From Micromonospora sp. MP36 (GTDB lineage: Bacteria > Actinomycetota > Actinomycetes > Mycobacteriales > Micromonosporaceae), in the NCBI RefSeq assembly GCF_008119785.1, contig NZ_VSFA01000060.1, positions 1 through 43,752 of the forward strand: a stretch of 43,752 bases of DNA. The letters run 5' to 3'. Under the pieces are notes generated by a model. That model made no database searches. It saw nothing but the letters and a program-made list of their open reading frames with translations, and was not told the DNA's origin. How positions within the stretch are numbered: position 1 is the first letter of the stretch; each line of letters starts with the position of its first letter. The translations under genes and the position numbers were made by a program. Shown here piece after piece: positions 1 through 8,089 of the stretch.

Positions 1-74
1 ACCAGCTGGACGGAGAGCGAATTATCCGAACCGCTCAGCAATGAGCAACGAGTAGGAAGCAGAGACTGCGCCAC

Positions 75-1997
75 ATGCCAAATGCAGGCATGCGTCTGTC
101 CATCGACCTGAGCTCGCCGGCCATCGCCGCCACCATCGACCGGGACGGCGCCCGAATCCCTGTCACGCTCAACGGCCGCCTCGTCATGCCGCACGGCATC
201 ATCCTCGACCCCGCCGGCCAGCTGCGCGTGGGCGTGGCCGCACAATCAGAGCCTTCAGCCAGTTACCAGTTCATCCGCGAACCGCTGGAGCTGCTCGGCA
301 GAGCCGACACCGACCCGCAGGTCGACGCCGTGCAGCTGCTCGCCGGGCAGCTGTGGCACGTCGCCGACCAAGCCGCCCGCCAGGCCGCAGGACCCGTCAC
401 CGCCCTCACCGTGACCATCCCCTCAGGCTGGGGACCACGCCGACGTGGACACCTCACCGACGCGGCGGCCCGTGCCGGCCTGCCCGCCCCCGCCATGGTC
501 ACCGCACCAGCAGCACTCGCCGCCTACGCCACGGCCGCCGGCACCGTCCCTGACGGCTCGTGCCTGCTGATCTGCCAAGCCGACCGGCACCCGGCCACCC
601 TGACCGTCCTGCAGGCCACCACTGACGGATACCGCGAACTCGCGACCCGATCGATCAACCCGACCCGCGACCTGGACCAGGCGCTCGCCCAGCGAATCGT
701 TGACGCCAACACCGCAGACGACGACCCGCTACGAGCCGAGACAGCCCACCCCACACAGGGACAAGGCGGATTGCTGTTGGAGTCCGTCCGTCAGGCCAGG
801 CAGCTCCTGACCGCCCAGGACCGCGCCCCAGTTCTCCTTCCCGCGCCCCGCAAGCCCACCGTCATCACCCGCGACGACGTCGCCGCCGCCGCCCAGCCCC
901 TCCTCGACGAAGTGGACGCAGCTGTTCACGACATCCTCGGCGCGGCCGATGTGGACCGCCACCACCTCAGTGGCGTGATCCAACGCGAAGCCGAAACGAT
1001 CCCGGGCCTGCGAGACCGGCTCACCACCGCCACCGGCCTCACACCGGCCACCCTCAGCGGCCACTCCCACGCCCTCGCCGACGGCGCCCTGACCCTCACC
1101 GCAGCACACCATCAAGCGACAGGTACTGCCGCCGACACCCAACTACCACGGGTCCGGCTCCGCATCCGGGACCTGACCAGCGCCATCCTGCTCGGTGCCT
1201 GCTCCCTCACCCTGCTCCTCCAAGCCATCCTCACCGCAGACATCAACACCACCTACGCCCTCCGAGTCGTCGGCGTCCGGCTCTCCCTACCCGAGCTCGG
1301 GACCGCGGGCGCGCTCGCCATGCTCACCGCCTTCGCCGTGGCGCACCTCGCCCCCACCACATGGCTCGCCGGAGCACCCAGCGCGTCCACGCCCGAACCC
1401 GCGACTGGCAGCCTCATCCGACGCGGATACCTCGCCGCCGCCGCCGGCGGCACGATCACCGCCGCCCTCTACGGCCTCGCGACCGGCACCGCCGTCGAAT
1501 TCGACTACGGCCCGTACCTGAAATGGACCCTCGGCTGCGCGCTACCACTGGCCGCCTGCGCTGCCGTCATCGCCGCCGCCGCACCCCGGATCCCCGCCCA
1601 TGCTCTGCCCGCCTGGCTCGCGCGTATCCGACCGGCGATCCTGCACGCCGCGATCGGCGCCACCGGCATCTACCTCTTGCGGGCCGCCCTCACGCTCACC
1701 CCTCCGGTCGACGTGACCGGTATGCCCGGCCTCATCGCCAGCGCCGGAGCCGCGCTCATTGGCGTCGCTACCGCCCTGACCGCCATCCGAGGCCGCACCG
1801 CCCGCGCCATCACCGCACCCGGCCTCGCCATCGGCTACGCCATCGTCGTCAGTTACGACACCCACAGCGCGCTGATCGTCGGGTACCTCGTCGCCCTCAC
1901 CTGGTGGGGCATCCAACTCACCGCACACACCCTGCGACTCGTTTTCCCCGCCGCTGGGAAAGCGCTGCGCCGTCTCATGGACGGCCCGACGAGCTGA
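75..1997 (+). CDS. Hsp70/actin-like ATPase domain fused to a polytopic membrane domain
   Basis: The N-terminal ~345 residues read as a degenerate Hsp70-type nucleotide-binding domain: an opening SIDLSSP in place of the DLGTT phosphate loop, VTIPSGWG at about 113-120, AAGLP-like and TAPAALAAYA segments near 140-152, and a closing ADGAL near 335-339. The usual GG adenosine motif is replaced by LSG (298-300). Instead of a peptide-binding domain, about eight hydrophobic segments follow from residue ~368 to the end. The protein would therefore sit in the membrane with the ATPase-like domain at one face. I see no Hsp40 or GrpE gene nearby. The ATG at 90 (reading MRLSIDL) resembles the usual Hsp70 start better than the ATG at 75; neither has a strong ribosome site. 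Fold assignment is moderate; whether it binds or hydrolyses ATP is unknown. Confidence 0.75.
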   Translation: MPNAGMRLSIDLSSPAIAATIDRDGARIPVTLNGRLVMPHGIILDPAGQLRVGVAAQSEPSASYQFIREPLELLGRADTDPQVDAVQLLAGQLWHVADQAARQAAGPVTALTVTIPSGWGPRRRGHLTDAAARAGLPAPAMVTAPAALAAYATAAGTVPDGSCLLICQADRHPATLTVLQATTDGYRELATRSINPTRDLDQALAQRIVDANTADDDPLRAETAHPTQGQGGLLLESVRQARQLLTAQDRAPVLLPAPRKPTVITRDDVAAAAQPLLDEVDAAVHDILGAADVDRHHLSGVIQREAETIPGLRDRLTTATGLTPATLSGHSHALADGALTLTAAHHQATGTAADTQLPRVRLRIRDLTSAILLGACSLTLLLQAILTADINTTYALRVVGVRLSLPELGTAGALAMLTAFAVAHLAPTTWLAGAPSASTPEPATGSLIRRGYLAAAAGGTITAALYGLATGTAVEFDYGPYLKWTLGCALPLAACAAVIAAAAPRIPAHALPAWLARIRPAILHAAIGATGIYLLRAALTLTPPVDVTGMPGLIASAGAALIGVATALTAIRGRTARAITAPGLAIGYAIVVSYDTHSALIVGYLVALTWWGIQLTAHTLRLVFPAAGKALRRLMDGPTS

Positions 1998-2130
1998 TCG
2001 GCCATAGGCGCGGCCTACGCGCTCCAGCGCCTGGCGTCGTCCGGACAGCGCCTGAGATACGGTTCGGCTGCTGCCCGGCCCCACCCCGCCGAGCACGGCA
2101 CGGGGCCGCTAACCGGTTGCCGGAGGTGGC

Positions 2131-2565
2131 GTGGAAGCGGCGCCCGCCGTGATGGGCGGACGCGGGGATGTACTTACAGACGGTCATGCTGCTGCTGCGG
2201 GCGGAAGGGTCGCACACCCGCAGGTGATGTGGACGATGTATCGCGAGACCGTCAGCGAGATCATCCGAGCCGATGACGGGTTCGTGCTGTTCTGCAGGGT
2301 CGCGGTGGGATTCGAGAAGGAAGGCGTGCCACGGCTGCGTACCGCTTGCCTTACGTTGTGGAACGGAATCACCCTGCCTGATCAGGACCCGACGCCCGAG
2401 GTCATCCAGCAGGAGAACGCGGAAGCCCTCGCCTTCGAGCAGAGGTTTCAGGTCGCAGCATGGATCGCCGGCGCTCTGGCGATCCTTGGTCTGGCTGCCT
2501 TCATCTACGCACGGAAACACCAGCGGAGGGCTGGCAGAGCTGACTCCTTCGTCCCGAAAGAGTGA
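2131..2565 (+). CDS. small single-pass membrane protein, unknown
   Basis: This 144-residue protein has no family I recognise. The GTG start at 2131 is supported by GGAGG at 2121-2125. A soluble N-terminal part of about 105 residues is followed by one clear membrane segment (about 107-127, AWIAGALAILGLAAFIYA) and a basic KHQRRAGR tail, so the N-terminus would face outward under the positive-inside rule. It lies 130 bp after the Hsp70-like membrane protein on the same strand and could be cotranscribed with it. An alternative start is the ATG at 2227, which would shorten it to about 112 residues. Confidence 0.5.
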   Translation: MEAAPAVMGGRGDVLTDGHAAAAGGRVAHPQVMWTMYRETVSEIIRADDGFVLFCRVAVGFEKEGVPRLRTACLTLWNGITLPDQDPTPEVIQQENAEALAFEQRFQVAAWIAGALAILGLAAFIYARKHQRRAGRADSFVPKE

Positions 2566-2878
2566 TCAGTTGTCGATGAACTGGGCGAGTAGCCGGGGGA
2601 GCCGCCGGAACAGTCCAGCATCGAAGATGGGCGTCCGGCGTCGGCCACCCCGGTCGTCACCCAGTTGGTCACCCACTCCGGGTGTCAGACGTTGAAGCGG
2701 AACTGCGAACCACGATTGGCTCACCAGCGGGAACAGTGCTCGACACCTGCTCACACGGCGTCGCAGGTTGCCAGGGCTGCTCACTGGTCGACAACGTTTG
2801 ACAGTGTCTCGTGCCCCCTGTGTGCCCCAGACAGCCGCGCGCCGACCAGGGGTGAGACCTGGCAGGATCAGCCCGGTG
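2566..2878. other. gene-free stretch
   Basis: No reading frame here has convincing codon use or a recognisable domain on either strand. I see no RNA gene or mobile-element end. It separates the small membrane protein from the next short gene. Confidence 0.5.
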
Positions 2879-3190
2879 ATGAGTTCCGCCAGCCTGCTGC
2901 GCTGCGAGGCGATCGCATGGGTTGACGACGACTGGCCGGGGTGGGTCCGTGTGCGCCTGGTCGACGCCGACGGACGAACGTGGTTCTTCGTCGACAAGGT
3001 CCCGATCTTCTTCGATGAGGCCATCCTTCCTGGCGCTCCTCTCCCCCAGCTGGCGTTCGTGAGGTGCAATGTCGTCGGCCAGCAGGAGGATCAGATCCTC
3101 GTCGTTAGCACTGTGCCGGACCACGTGGAAGCAGAGGACGGAACCACCCAGTTCCGGGTCCGGCCCAGCCAAGTATGGCGGCGAGAGTGA
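2879..3190 (+). CDS. hypothetical protein, about 103 residues
   Basis: An acidic, beta-rich small protein (reads MSSASLLRCEAIAWVDDDW...) with an alternation of hydrophobic and charged residues typical of a small beta-barrel, and an FRVRPSQVWRRE end. I chose the ATG at 2879 (GTG directly before at 2876) because upstream codons in this frame look non-coding and lack a ribosome site. No family is recognised. It lies just upstream of the IS5-type element and is not disrupted by it. Confidence 0.5.
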   Translation: MSSASLLRCEAIAWVDDDWPGWVRVRLVDADGRTWFFVDKVPIFFDEAILPGAPLPQLAFVRCNVVGQQEDQILVVSTVPDHVEAEDGTTQFRVRPSQVWRRE

Positions 3191-3349
3191 CCTGATCAAC
3201 TTGAACCGTCAGCTTGGGAAGCGGGTTGATCCACACGCTGGGTACGCGTACAAGCTGGAAACGAGCGCCGTGCGTACATGCTGGGACAGCGGCATGCCCG
3301 GCGGTGACCCGTGTTGACCGTTGCATCGGGCATGCATCGGGCACGACTA

Positions 3350-3370
3350 GGGCGTGTCCTGCCGATCTTG
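3350..3370 (+). repeat. left terminal inverted repeat of the IS5-type element
   Basis: Twenty-one bases identical to the reverse complement of 4835-4855; the identity extends to 24 bases if the flanking CTA/TAG is counted. A further GTGG match lies just inside both ends. Confidence 0.9.
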
Positions 3371-3397
3371 GTGTGGCGAGACGGAACCTCAGACGTC

Positions 3398-3403
3398 TAG
3401 GGT
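3398..3403 (+). promoter_or_regulatory. -10 element of a probable leaderless promoter
   Basis: TAGGGT ends 6 bases before the ATG at 3410 and there is no ribosome site, the spacing expected for a leaderless transcript. No good -35 box is visible at 17-18 bp. Confidence 0.4.
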
Positions 3404-3409
3404 GTCGAT

Positions 3410-3922
3410 ATGACGACTGCCCGGCCGCACGACAGCGAGGAACTCGCGAGCGCGGCTCCGGAGCGAGAGGTTCTGGAAGCCTTCATCGACGCGTACCGCG
3501 ATGTAATCATCGGCAAGCTCCGGGGGCTGTCGGAGGATGACGCCCGTCGGAGCCTGGTGCCCTCGCTCACCACGCTCATCGGCCTCGTCAAACACGTCGC
3601 CGCTGTCGAGCGGAACTGGTTCCAGCACTGTCTGGCACAGCAGCCACGTGAACAGATCATTGGCAACTCGTTCGGTGACGACGCCAGTTGGCAGGTCGGC
3701 TCGGACGAAACGGTCGCAAGCGTCATCACGGAGTACGCCACGGCCTGTGATCGATCGAGGCAGATCGCGGCCGGCTTCGCCCTCGACGACACTGTGCCTC
3801 ATCCCCGCCTGGGCAGGGTGTCGCTGCGCTACATCTACGTGCACATGATTCGTGAGTTGGCGCGGCACTGCGGCCACGCCGACATCCTCCGGGAGCAGAT
3901 CGACGGCATGACCGGGGACTAA
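3410..3922 (+). CDS. DinB/DUF664-family protein (mycothiol-transferase-like fold), passenger gene
   Basis: The 170-residue protein has the four-helix DinB/DUF664 pattern: TLIGLVKHVAAVE with H62, then VHMIRELARHCGHADILRE near the C-terminus with H145, H153 and H156, which fits the metal-binding histidines of the family. DinB-like proteins of this type in actinobacteria include thiol (mycothiol/bacillithiol) transferases and many uncharacterised members; the substrate here is unknown. The gene lies wholly inside the IS5-type element, divergent in strand from the transposase and 16 bp from its stop. Length is usual for the family, so it looks intact and functional rather than debris. The start is the first ATG, placed directly after a -10-like box. 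Confidence 0.85.
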   Translation: MTTARPHDSEELASAAPEREVLEAFIDAYRDVIIGKLRGLSEDDARRSLVPSLTTLIGLVKHVAAVERNWFQHCLAQQPREQIIGNSFGDDASWQVGSDETVASVITEYATACDRSRQIAAGFALDDTVPHPRLGRVSLRYIYVHMIRELARHCGHADILREQIDGMTGD

Positions 3923-3938
3923 ACTGCATCCCTGCCGA

Positions 3939-4828
3939 TCATCGAAGCCAGATAACGGTGGCGATGAGGACGAGGCTGGCCCGGTAGAGGGATGCCCGTT
4001 TGGCGTAGCGGGTGGCCAGGTCACGCCACTGCTTGAGGCGGTTGAAGCAATGTTCCACCACGTTGCGCTTCTTGTAGACCGCCCGGTCGAAGGCTGGTGG
4101 CCGCCCGCCGGCGCTGCCCTTGGCGGCCCGGCGGGCGACCTGGTCCGAGCGTTCCGGGATGACGTGCCGGATCCCGCGCTGCCGCAAAGCGCGGCGGGTG
4201 GAGTCGTGGGCGTAGCCCTTATCAGCAATCAGCACCTCGGGGCGTTTACGGGGCCGGCCAGGCCCCGGCTCGTTGACTCGGATCGCGTCCAGCAGCGCCA
4301 AGAGTTGGGGGTTGTCGCCGGCCTGGCCTGGGGTGAGCAGGATCGACAACGGCCGGCCACGTCCGTCAACAGCCAGGTGGATCTTCGTGCTCAACCCGCC
4401 CCTCGATCGGCCGATGGCCTCACCATCTTGCGCACCAGGCGTCGCCGGACTTGCCGGGGAGCCCCCTTTTTGCGGGCGCCAGCGGCATGCTGATGCGCCC
4501 GCACGACCGACGAGTCGATGCTGATCGTCCACTGCACCGGTATGCCGTCGTCATGCACCTGCGCCGCCGCGAGGATCCGATCCCACGTCCCGTCCGCCGT
4601 CCACCGGCGCAGCCGTTCGTGGCAGGTCTTCCACGGCCCATACCGTTCCGGCAGGTCACGCCATGGCGCACCCGTGCGCAGCTTCCACAGAATCCCGTTG
4701 ATGACCTGCCGGTGATCCCGCCACCGCCCCCGCGCACCACCCGGCTCGGGCAGCAACGGCGCGATCACCGCCCACGCCTCATCGGTCAGCTCACCACGAC
4801 GCACCACCGGCACATCGTCAACGATCAA
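3939..4828 (-). CDS. IS5-family (IS427-group) transposase in two overlapping frames
   Basis: Two overlapping frames together make a full DDE transposase. The first (4391-4828, start TTG 4828 or GTG 4813/4804) has the N-terminal ELTDEAWAVIAPLLPEP domain, the IINGILW-type and GAPWRDLPERYGPW segments and the first catalytic Asp in SIDSSVVRAHQ. The second (read from about 4470 to 3939) has STKIHLAVDGRG, the second Asp in LIADKGYAHDS and the Glu in RNVVEHCFNRLKQWR. The frames join by a -1 shift at a run of A residues, the normal arrangement in this group, so it is probably expressed rather than broken. Confidence 0.88.
4462..4472 (-). other. -1 frameshift site of the transposase
   Basis: On the minus strand CAAAAAGGGGG is read as AAA-AAG-GGG in the first frame and CAA-AAA-GGG in the second, so a slip of one base back joins the two transposase halves exactly where the protein homology changes frame. 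Confidence 0.6.
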
Positions 4829-4834
4829 CCACTA

Positions 4835-4855
4835 CAAGATCGGCAGGACACGCCC
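4835..4855 (-). repeat. right terminal inverted repeat of the IS5-type element
   Basis: Exact inverted copy of 3350-3370. The neighbouring TAG (4856-4858) supplies the stop codon of the next gene. Confidence 0.9.
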
Positions 4856-5259
4856 TAGGCGGTGCGGTCCTCCTCGGTATCCTCCTCGATCAGCCTGCAC
4901 ATAACCTCGATGTCGCCAGAACGGATCATCTCGTCAACTGCCGCCACCATGGCACCAACGCCGGGCTCGGGAACGATCACCTGATCCGAGCACCAGAAGT
5001 AGCGACCACCATCGGCTTCTCCGGTGTTGGCGTGTCTGTTCAGGATTTCCTTCACTGCGTCGAGAGTGAAGAAGGTGGCATACCGGTGGCTGCCGTCAGC
5101 AAGGTAGATGTGCGCATCGACGTTGTTGACCGTCTCGGGCTCTTCGCCGCCGCCGAGCATGAATTGCACGACAGCGCCGCCAGTCTCGACAACATGTCCG
5201 TACATCTCATCCGTCATGCCGTGAGTCTCGCGCACTCCGTCACTTACCATGACGCGCAC
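4855..5259 (-). CDS. hypothetical acidic protein, stop codon at the IS target
   Basis: A 134-residue protein with a beta-rich centre (HIYLADGSHRYATFFTLDAV) and a helical acidic C-terminus; no family is recognised, though size and composition resemble small immunity-type or single-domain cytosolic proteins. GTG at 5259 has GGGAG about 6 bases upstream; ATG at 5250 or 5217 are alternatives. Its TAG stop is the TAG of the IS target site. Removing the element and one TA still leaves TAG, so the insertion did not alter the protein. It shares the strand with the SGNH hydrolase but points away from it (the hydrolase lies upstream, 45 bp away). Confidence 0.6.
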   Translation of the reverse strand: MRVMVSDGVRETHGMTDEMYGHVVETGGAVVQFMLGGGEEPETVNNVDAHIYLADGSHRYATFFTLDAVKEILNRHANTGEADGGRYFWCSDQVIVPEPGVGAMVAAVDEMIRSGDIEVMCRLIEEDTEEDRTA

Positions 5260-5304
5260 TGTAGCTCCCGGCCGCCGCTCAACGGTCCTCGGCCACAGTG
5301 AGCG

Positions 5305-6513
5305 TCACGATGCAATTGCCAGGATGGGCCGCAGGACCTGCTCGTAGGCGTCGCAGTAGCGGACCATCCCGAGGTCGCTGGGGTGCGATCCGTCCACCTC
5401 GCCCTCGCCATCGTCACCGACCAGGTTGTCGCCTTTGAGATAGAACAGATGCTTGACGCCGGAGGTACGTAGGTTCATGTACGCGGCGTGTAGGGCAGCA
5501 CGGTTGCCAGCGTGCCGCTGCCGGGACAACTCGACGAAAGCGGCATTTGCGTAGGTGCGGTCCTCGACGAGCAGGATTGGGGTGTCTGGTCGTGCTTCGC
5601 GGAGCAGGCGCACGAGCGGCTCGGTACGCTCTTCAACCATGGCCGGCGTCATGTTGGGAAGGCAGTCGATCACATAGACCGACGCGTCGACTTCCGTCAA
5701 CAGTTCGCCGACTGGCAGGTCCATCGTGCCGTTGCCGGAGAAGCCCAGGTTGATCGTCGGGCAGTCGAAGCGCCGGCCGAGGATTGCGGTGATAGACATG
5801 CCGGGACGTGACGACACCCCGCCCTGCATGATGGAGGTCCCGTAGAAGACCGCAGGTCGTTCGGTGCGCGGTTGCACTCCTTGAAAGGATGCACCTGGAT
5901 CCACTCCGATCTGGAGAGAGTCGACTCCGTTGTAGAGCGGAAGGTAGGCGGTGTAGAGGCGGCGGCCAGGGTCGACCCCGGCCACGAGGCGTTGTTCCAC
6001 AAGCTGGGTCGCCGGTTTCGCTCCAGCGAGCCAGCGGTCGACACCTGAGCTGGTCCGCCCGTAGATGTCTAAGCCGCTCACCCCGGTCGCCGGCATGTGG
6101 AACATGTCCAGTGACGAGGAGTTCAGACGATAGCGGGCGTAGAAGACAGTCGAATCGGTCTCGAATCGGGTCAACATCCCGGCCGAGTCGCGGCTCAGAT
6201 TCCACACTGCTGATCGGACCGTTGATTTAGCTCTTGCGGGAAGACGATCATAGAAGCGCTCCGTGTCCTGCCAGCCCTTTCCCTCCACGCCCCATTGGGC
6301 GACGTCGTACCAGGCGACTCCGCCCTCGATGATTGGAGTCACATCAATCTTGGTGAGTGTTGATTGGCTGGAGGCTGTTCCGGCTTGAGTGGCGCCTGGT
6401 GAGACAGCTTGACCGTAAGCTGGCCGGTTGAGCGCGGCGGGCGCGACCAGCGTCGCTCCCCCGACCCCAGCCAGCTGGAAAAGTCGCCTGCGGGTGATCG
6501 GTGGTTGCTTCAT
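5305..6513 (-). CDS. Tat-exported SGNH/GDSL hydrolase with GxDLY N-terminal domain
   Basis: The 402-residue protein opens with a twin-arginine signal (TRRRLFQLAGVGGATLVAP) and an alanine-rich cleavage region. The middle carries GLDIY, the signature of the GxDLY domain that precedes GDSL_3-type SGNH hydrolases. The hydrolase part has the nucleophile motif FYGTSIMQGG, the Gly/Asn block FSGNGTMDLP, DCLPNM, and the C-terminal DGSHPSDLG with the catalytic Asp-His pair. Such enzymes are carbohydrate esterases or related hydrolases acting outside the cell; the exact substrate cannot be read. GAGGAG lies just upstream of the ATG. A perfect palindrome at 6545-6555 suggests control by a LacI-type sugar regulator. 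Confidence 0.85.
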   Translation of the reverse strand: MKQPPITRRRLFQLAGVGGATLVAPAALNRPAYGQAVSPGATQAGTASSQSTLTKIDVTPIIEGGVAWYDVAQWGVEGKGWQDTERFYDRLPARAKSTVRSAVWNLSRDSAGMLTRFETDSTVFYARYRLNSSSLDMFHMPATGVSGLDIYGRTSSGVDRWLAGAKPATQLVEQRLVAGVDPGRRLYTAYLPLYNGVDSLQIGVDPGASFQGVQPRTERPAVFYGTSIMQGGVSSRPGMSITAILGRRFDCPTINLGFSGNGTMDLPVGELLTEVDASVYVIDCLPNMTPAMVEERTEPLVRLLREARPDTPILLVEDRTYANAAFVELSRQRHAGNRAALHAAYMNLRTSGVKHLFYLKGDNLVGDDGEGEVDGSHPSDLGMVRYCDAYEQVLRPILAIAS

Positions 6514-6544
6514 CCTGGCTCCTCTGTGGCTGTTGCGCCTGAAG

Positions 6545-6555
6545 GTAACGGTTAC
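6545..6555. promoter_or_regulatory. LacI-type operator candidate upstream of the SGNH hydrolase
   Basis: GTAAC-G-GTTAC is a perfect 5+1+5 inverted repeat 32 bases upstream of the hydrolase ATG. Its central CG-type dyad and length resemble operators of LacI-family sugar regulators. No regulator gene is adjacent. Confidence 0.4.
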
Positions 6556-7134
6556 GGCACGCTAGGCCGGCACTCTCGGCGAGTGAAGTAGATGAATGTC
6601 ATCAGGGCGATGAGCGGGCGGTGGCGGGCGGCAAGCGGCGCCTTGCCAAAGTTGAGTGGTAGGCGACGCGCGGTGAGCGACTTTCTGCCCACCCTTCTCT
6701 TTGCTGTCAGCGTTGCTGTCGACGTCGGCATGCCCAACCGAGCGGGACTCCCGCTGGGGGGGGTTGCGGGCTCAGTCTGTCGCCTGCTGCCATCTGGTGC
6801 CGACCCGCGTCGACGAGCAGGTGCCGGACCTCGACGGTTGACGTTCGGCTCCGGCACGCATCAGAACTCCCGCTGCCTCCTTGCTGCCTCGGTGCCTGAC
6901 GCCTCGCTTACAAGAGGAAGATGCCCCTGGCGGGGCGCCCACGGGTTTGTGAAACTCGATGCGTGGCCCGCCGACGTCGACAGAGCTTGGCACCACGAGT
7001 CCGTTTACAAGAGTGACGCTGGAACCCGCCCCGGGAGGTACCCCGGGCTGCCGCTATGAGCGCGTGTCTGAGTTTCTTGATTTCGCGGATTCCGCGGGCG
7101 ACGCCTTGTCGGCTGGGTCCATCCTGGAGGCGTT
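6556..7134. other. gene-free accessory stretch
   Basis: Both strands have short frames only, with poor codon use. A minus-strand frame near 6570-6700 vaguely resembles transposase C-terminal sequence but I could not place it. No RNA gene or element end is seen. Confidence 0.4.
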
Positions 7135-7437
7135 GTGGAGATCGTGTATCCGCGGATCGCGGCGATCGACGTGCACAAGAAGCAGATCACGGTGGCGGTC
7201 CCGGTCCCGGGCGAGCAGGTCGGGCAGCGCCGCCAACAGGTACGCAAGTACCCCACCTTCTACAGCGCGCTGCGGGAGATGACCGCCTGGCTACTCGCCG
7301 AGCAGGTCACGCACGTGGCGATGGAAGCCACCGGGTGTACTGGCGGCCCGTCTTCCACGCCCTGGCCGAGGCTGACGGGCTGGAGATCCTGCTGTGCAAC
7401 GCCCACCACGTCAAGAACGTGCCGGGCCGCAAAACCG
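7135..7437 (+). pseudogene. IS110-family transposase, N-terminal fragment with frameshift
   Basis: The frame starts with RIAAIDVHKKQITVAV, the RuvC-like DEDD start of IS110 transposases, and runs to VAMEATG. A missing G in the GGG at 7333-7335 then shifts the frame; the +1 frame continues VYWRPVFHALAEADG and CNAHHVKNVPGRKT. The sequence stops matching at about 7437, where IS607 sequence begins. Only about a quarter of a normal IS110 transposase remains, so it is dead. Confidence 0.75.
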
Positions 7438-7460
7438 AGCGGAAGGTTGTGGTGTAATGC

Positions 7461-7880
7461 CGCGTGTCGTCGCCGGGCCAGAAGGCCGACTTGGCCTCGC
7501 AGGTGGCGGCGATGCAACAGTTCTGCCTCGCTCGCGGTCTGGCCGTGGACGAGTGGATCAGCGAGGTCGGCGGCGGGATGAACCTTCGCCGTGAAAAGTT
7601 CCTGGCGTTGATGGACGCCGTCGACCGGGGTGAGGTCGCCACGCTGGTGGTGGCGCACAAGGACCGGTTGGCCCGGTTCGGGTTCGACTTGCTGGAGTAT
7701 CTGGCAGCGCGCGGTGGCTGCGAGATCGTCGTCGCCAATCAGGAGTCGCTGTCCCCGCAGCAGGAGCTGGTCGAGGACCTCCTGGCCGTCGTCAACTCCT
7801 TCTCGTGCCGGCTGGACGGTCTGCGTCGCTACAAGAAGGAGTTGGAAAGGGCGGACTTGACCATGGAGGGTGACCGGTGA
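7461..7880 (+). pseudogene. IS607-family serine recombinase (TnpA), N-terminally truncated
   Basis: The frame RVSSPGQKADLASQVAAM starts exactly at the catalytic-serine motif of the resolvase domain and continues through ISEVGGGMN, VAHKDRLARFGFDL and the C-terminal CRLDGLRRYKK. The N-terminal MerR-like DNA-binding domain that IS607 TnpA needs is missing, replaced by the IS110 fragment. The catalytic domain looks intact, with a GTG at 7464 that could still be used. It overlaps the following tnpB start by GTGA, the usual IS607 coupling. Confidence 0.75.
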
Positions 7881-8023
7881 AGGTCACCCGGATCGCCTAC
7901 TCGGCCCGACTGAATCCTGGCAAGTACGCCGCCTTGTTGGAGCAGGACCGTCGGTTGGGTCGGGTGCGTAGTGAGGTGTGGCAGCAGTACGGCTCGATCC
8001 TCGGTGTCGGGTCCGGGTTGCGG
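7877..8023 (+). pseudogene. IS607 TnpB, N-terminal fragment
   Basis: KVTRIAYSARLNPGKYAALL and RVRSEVW are the start of an IS607-type TnpB. Recognisable sequence ends near residue 48, before the RuvC core, although the frame stays open to 8407. No nuclease residues survive. It follows tnpA with a 4-base overlap. Confidence 0.65.
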
Positions 8024-8089
8024 CCGGGCAGTGCTCGGCTTCGCCGTCGGTGGCAGCGAGGGCGACGGCTTCGGATCCACCTATGCGGC

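Larger units (their letters stand above)
3350..4855. mobile_element. IS5/IS427-type insertion sequence carrying a DinB-family passenger gene
   Basis: Perfect 21-bp inverted repeats (3350-3370 and 4835-4855, outer bases GGGCGTGTCC) are flanked on both sides by CTA/TAG, consistent with a TA (or CTAG) target duplication. The IS5-type transposase occupies the right 890 bp. The left 570 bp carries a complete DinB/DUF664 gene on the opposite strand. Ordinary members of this IS group are roughly 0.85-0.9 kb and end next to the transposase stop. Here a 10-bp piece of the repeat core (CCTGCCGATC, 3931-3940) still abuts the transposase stop, as if the original left end lay there and the outer end was acquired with the passenger gene. 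The repeats and scar are seen; mobility as one unit is inferred. Confidence 0.8.

Noticed and set aside
6552..6857. Minus-strand frame with NFGKAPLAARHRPLIALMTF
   Set aside because: Slightly transposase-like but I cannot assign it to a family, and codon use outside this piece is poor.
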